Shown here: positions 6,124 through 8,664 of the stretch, one piece after another
Layout of the letters: each line of letters opens with the position of its first letter
Position numbering within the stretch: the first letter of the stretch is position 1
Origin: Azoarcus sp.
Lineage (GTDB): Bacteria; Pseudomonadota; Gammaproteobacteria; Burkholderiales; Rhodocyclaceae
DNA length: 8,664 nt
Assembly (NCBI GenBank): GCA_031258035.1
Contig: JAIRNL010000120.1
Location: 1-8,664, forward strand
Direction of reading: 5' to 3'
The notes under the pieces: generated by a model
Seen by the model: only the letters and a program-made list of their open reading frames with translations
Databases searched by the model: none
Told to the model about the DNA's origin: nothing
Translations under genes and position numbers: made by a program

Positions 6124-8310
6124 ATGCCCATCATCCGCGTCGCGCTTCCCGTCCCCCTGCCACGACTTTTCGACTATCTGGCTGAAGACGCCACGGAAGC
6201 GGATATTGGCCGTTGCGTGCGCGTTCCCTTCGGGCGCGGCGAAAAAAGCGGCCTGATCCTCTCCCTGCCCGCGAATGCCGGCGTCGACGCCGCCCGGTTG
6301 AAACCGGCCACCCGCATCCAGCGCGACGTCCCCGCGCTGCCGCCCGACTGGATCGAACTGGCTGAATTCACCGCCCGCTACTATCACGCTCCGCTCGGCG
6401 AGGTCGTCGCGCTCGCCCTGCCGCCTGGCTTGCGCCAGGCCGATGCCATCGGCGCGAGCGAGGTCGACCCCTTGCTCGCGCTCACCGAAGCGGGACGCGC
6501 GGCGCTGGCCGAACGCCGCCGCGACAGCCGGGCGCTCGCGCTCGTGCGCGCGCTCGCCGCGCGGGACGGCGATGCCCCGCCCTTGCGTCGCAGCGCCATC
6601 CGCCTGCTCGCCCCCGCCGCCGCCGTGAGCGATGCGCTCGCCCGTGGCTGGCTCGCCCCCCACGCCGTCGACGACGCATGCCGCCATGCCGTCGGCGTTC
6701 CCTCCGCGCTCACAGCCGGGCAGGCCGAAGCCCTGGCCGCCTGCCGCGCCGCGTCTTCCTCTTTCATGCCATGGCTTCTTGCCGGCGTCACCGGCAGCGG
6801 CAAAACCGAAGTGTATTTGCGGCTGGCGGCCGACGCGCTCGCCGCCGGCCGTCAGGTGTTGATGCTGGTACCGGAAATCGCCCTGACCCCGCAGCTGGAA
6901 GAACGGGTCGGCGCGCGCTTTCCCGCCGCCCGCGTGGTCAGTCTGCATTCGGCGCTCGCCGCCGGCGCGCGCGCGCGCGGTTTCGTGCGGGCGCTCGATG
7001 GCCGCGCCGACATCGTGCTCGGCACCCGCCTCGCGGTGTTTACCCCGCTGCCGCGCCTGGGGCTGATCCTGATCGACGAAGAACACGACGCGTCCTACAA
7101 GCAGCAGGAAGGCATCCGCTATTCGGCGCGCGACCTCGCGGTCTGGCGGGCGCGCCAGCGCGGCGTGCCGGTCGTGCTCGGCTCGGCCACCCCTTCGCTG
7201 GAAAGCTGGCTTCATGCGCGGCACGACCATTACCGCCTGTTGCGGCTGCCGACGAGGGCCGTGGCCGCCGCCTTGCCGACAGTGAAGACCATCGACACCC
7301 GCCGTTGCCGGCTCGACGAAGGCTTCAGTCCCAGCCTGCAACGCGCCCTCGCCGCGCGGCTCGAACGCGGCGAACAGAGCCTCGTATTCCTCAACCGCCG
7401 CGGCTATGCGCCGGTGCTGTCCTGCCCGGCCTGCGGCTGGGTGAGCCAATGCCCGCACTGTTCGGCCAACCGCGTCGTCCATCTCGCCGACCGCCGGCTG
7501 CGCTGCCACCACTGCGGGGCCGACGCCCCCATCCCCCGCGCCTGCCCGGTTTGCGGCAACCAGGACATCCGCCCTTTCGGGCGCGGCACGCAGAGAATCG
7601 AGGCGCGCCTCGGCGCGCTCTTCCCCGGCGCGCGGGTGTTGCGCATCGACCGCGACGCCGCCCGCACCCGCGCGCAATGGGAAGCACTGCTGGCGATCAT
7701 TGCCGCCGGCGAAGCCGATATCCTCATCGGTACCCAGATGATGGCCAAGGGCCACGACTTTCCCCGCCTCACCCTGGTCGGCGTCCTCGGCGCGGACGCT
7801 TCGCTGCACGCGGCGGATTTCCGCGCTCCCGAACGCTTGTTCCAGCAACTGATGCAGGTTGGCGGGCGCGCCGGGCGCGCCACGCTGCCTGGCGAAGTAT
7901 TCATCCAGACCGAATACCCGGAGCACCCGCTCTACCGCTGTCTCGCCCGCCAGGACTTCGACGCTTTCGCCACCATGGAACTCGACGAGCGCCGCGCCGC
8001 CGGTTTTCCGCCATTCACGTATCAGGCCATGTTGAAGGCCGATGCGCCGGATCTGTCCGCCGCGGTGGATTTTCTGCGTCGGGCGCGCGAGCAGGCCGCC
8101 GCGCTCGCCCCGCCGGCGGTTCGGCTGTTCGATCCGGTGCCGATGCGCCTCACCCGGCTGGCGCGCCGCGAGCGCGCCCAGTTGCTGATCGAAGCCGACC
8201 GGCGCGGGGCGCTACAGGATTTCCTCGCGCGCTGGCTGGAATATATTTACGCCATGAAAGCGCCGCGCGAATTGCGCTGGCACATCGACGTAGACCCGCT
8301 GGAAGTATAG
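6124..8310 (+). CDS. priA: PriA, primosomal replication-restart helicase
   Basis: PriA recognises stalled or D-loop forks and loads the replicative helicase. The 728-residue product (E. coli 732) is complete. The N-terminal 3'-end-binding domain starts MPIIRVALPVPLPRLFDYL, as in the family, followed by a winged-helix region. The helicase core has Walker A GVTGSGKT (K227), Walker B IDEEH (318-321), SATPS (354-358), GTQMMAKGHDFP (536-547) and QVGGRAGR (578-585). All eight zinc-binding cysteines are present (434, 437, 443, 446, 461, 464, 474, 477). ATG 6124 was chosen by homology: the in-frame GTG at 6040 would add 28 residues with no family counterpart. No Shine-Dalgarno sequence is visible before 6124, so translation initiation may be weak, in line with PriA's low abundance. 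A 408-nt regulatory-looking gap precedes it, and it converges with the Hcp gene on its right. Confidence 0.97.
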   Translation: MPIIRVALPVPLPRLFDYLAEDATEADIGRCVRVPFGRGEKSGLILSLPANAGVDAARLKPATRIQRDVPALPPDWIELAEFTARYYHAPLGEVVALALPPGLRQADAIGASEVDPLLALTEAGRAALAERRRDSRALALVRALAARDGDAPPLRRSAIRLLAPAAAVSDALARGWLAPHAVDDACRHAVGVPSALTAGQAEALAACRAASSSFMPWLLAGVTGSGKTEVYLRLAADALAAGRQVLMLVPEIALTPQLEERVGARFPAARVVSLHSALAAGARARGFVRALDGRADIVLGTRLAVFTPLPRLGLILIDEEHDASYKQQEGIRYSARDLAVWRARQRGVPVVLGSATPSLESWLHARHDHYRLLRLPTRAVAAALPTVKTIDTRRCRLDEGFSPSLQRALAARLERGEQSLVFLNRRGYAPVLSCPACGWVSQCPHCSANRVVHLADRRLRCHHCGADAPIPRACPVCGNQDIRPFGRGTQRIEARLGALFPGARVLRIDRDAARTRAQWEALLAIIAAGEADILIGTQMMAKGHDFPRLTLVGVLGADASLHAADFRAPERLFQQLMQVGGRAGRATLPGEVFIQTEYPEHPLYRCLARQDFDAFATMELDERRAAGFPPFTYQAMLKADAPDLSAAVDFLRRAREQAAALAPPAVRLFDPVPMRLTRLARRERAQLLIEADRRGALQDFLARWLEYIYAMKAPRELRWHIDVDPLEV

Positions 8311-8392
8311 GGAACGGGGCATTGTGCCGGTGTTGACGGTGCGTCCGGGGATGCGGGCGCGCTTTGCCGTCGGGGCGTGACGAACACAGGTA

Positions 8393-8664
8393 TCAGCATT
8401 CCTTGTTCTGTTTGATATCCCAGCCTTGCGCGACGCCCGGCCCTGGGGAGCCGTCGGCCCTTTGCTCCTTGACCTCGATCCTGATTCTGGAATAGGACAG
8501 GCTCACCGTTTCCACCCACAATGCGCCCGCGCCGCCGCGCGGCTCCACCCTTACAGCCAGCACTTCTTCCAGCGTGATCCGCAGGCATTCCTGCGCGCCG
8601 TCACCGGCTTTGCACGACGATATTTCCACTTTTGGAATGTGTTTGCCCGCCGCGCAATATTTGA
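8393..8664 (-). CDS. hcp: Hcp-family type VI secretion tube protein (C-terminal part; start beyond the window)
   Basis: The last 89 residues and the stop are present; the N-terminus lies beyond the right edge. Read on the minus strand, the visible part starts KYCAAGKHIPKVEI and continues with SCKAGDGAQECLRITLEEVL, TVSLSYSRIRIEV and GWDIKQNKEC. These match the landmarks of the Hcp1 family: GKHIP, KAG...YLKITLEDV, TxSLxYxKIxxE and AGWDxKxNK. Hcp forms hexameric rings that stack into the inner tube of the type VI secretion system and carry effectors. The fragment has four cysteines, including the terminal residue, which seems high for the family. The GTG at 8627-8629 is internal, not a start, because the homology continues upstream of it. 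Whether this is an orphan Hcp or part of a T6SS cluster cannot be seen here. It converges with priA, 82 nt apart, with no clear terminator between. Confidence 0.88.
   Translation of the reverse strand, partial: KYCAAGKHIPKVEISSCKAGDGAQECLRITLEEVLAVRVEPRGGAGALWVETVSLSYSRIRIEVKEQRADGSPGPGVAQGWDIKQNKEC

Noticed and set aside
6965..6977. Alternating GCGCGCGCGCGCG tract, possible Z-DNA or slippage site
   Set aside because: It lies inside priA, encodes ordinary Gly/Ala/Arg residues, and is expected at this GC content. The frame is intact.
6097..7926. 609-codon minus-strand open frame opposite priA
   Set aside because: It is a shadow of the priA codon pattern with no recognisable domain or ribosome-binding site. 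priA itself has every family motif.
8311..8392. Bidirectional terminator between priA and hcp
   Set aside because: Only a 5-bp GACGG/CCGTC pairing with a 27-nt loop (8335-8371) was found and there is no T run on either strand, so no terminator is called.

Overview
The window is GC-rich and encodes five complete, recognisable plus-strand genes, a partial minus-strand gene at the right edge, and possibly the last codons of another gene at the left edge. The order ntrX-like regulator, trkA, trkH, hemE, priA, together with the protein sequences, suggests a betaproteobacterium, most likely of the Rhodocyclales/Rhodocyclaceae. That assignment rests on remembered gene order and protein similarity, not on a search.

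Left part (1-4248): an NtrX-type response regulator (32-1273) starts two bases after a TGA that probably ends its partner sensor kinase. A 111-nt gap with a plausible sigma-70 promoter precedes trkA (1385-2779). trkA overlaps trkH (2779-4248) by one base, so the regulatory/NAD-binding subunit and the membrane subunit of the Trk potassium uptake system are probably made from one message. The regulator has a complete receiver domain and a Fis-type DNA-binding tail. Its central AAA+ domain is shortened and lacks the ATPase and sigma-54-contact residues.

Middle part (4249-6123): hemE (4660-5715, GTG start), for uroporphyrinogen decarboxylase, lies between two gaps of about 410 nt that carry no convincing gene but are full of structure. 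The trkH-hemE gap has a weak terminator, a family of short AAGCGGAA-type repeats folding into hairpins, and a -10 element just before hemE. The hemE-priA gap has two perfect DnaA boxes (TTATTCACA and TTATCCACA). The second box sits between the arms of a perfect 11-bp inverted repeat. The gap also has an AT-rich stretch, a CRP-consensus palindrome (TGTGA-N6-TCACA), several hairpins and a candidate promoter. This is the most interesting part of the window: it looks like a DnaA-responsive control region, or possibly an origin-like element, next to hemE and in front of priA.

Right part (6124-8664): priA (6124-8310) encodes the complete primosomal replication-restart helicase with all helicase motifs and all eight zinc-binding cysteines. 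Converging on it, 82 nt away, is the 3' part of an Hcp-family type VI secretion tube gene (8393-8664, minus strand), cut by the window edge.

The window is therefore mostly conserved housekeeping DNA (potassium uptake, haem synthesis, replication restart). The unexplained information is concentrated in the two gaps around hemE, and in the degenerate regulator. No complete new multi-gene system is visible.
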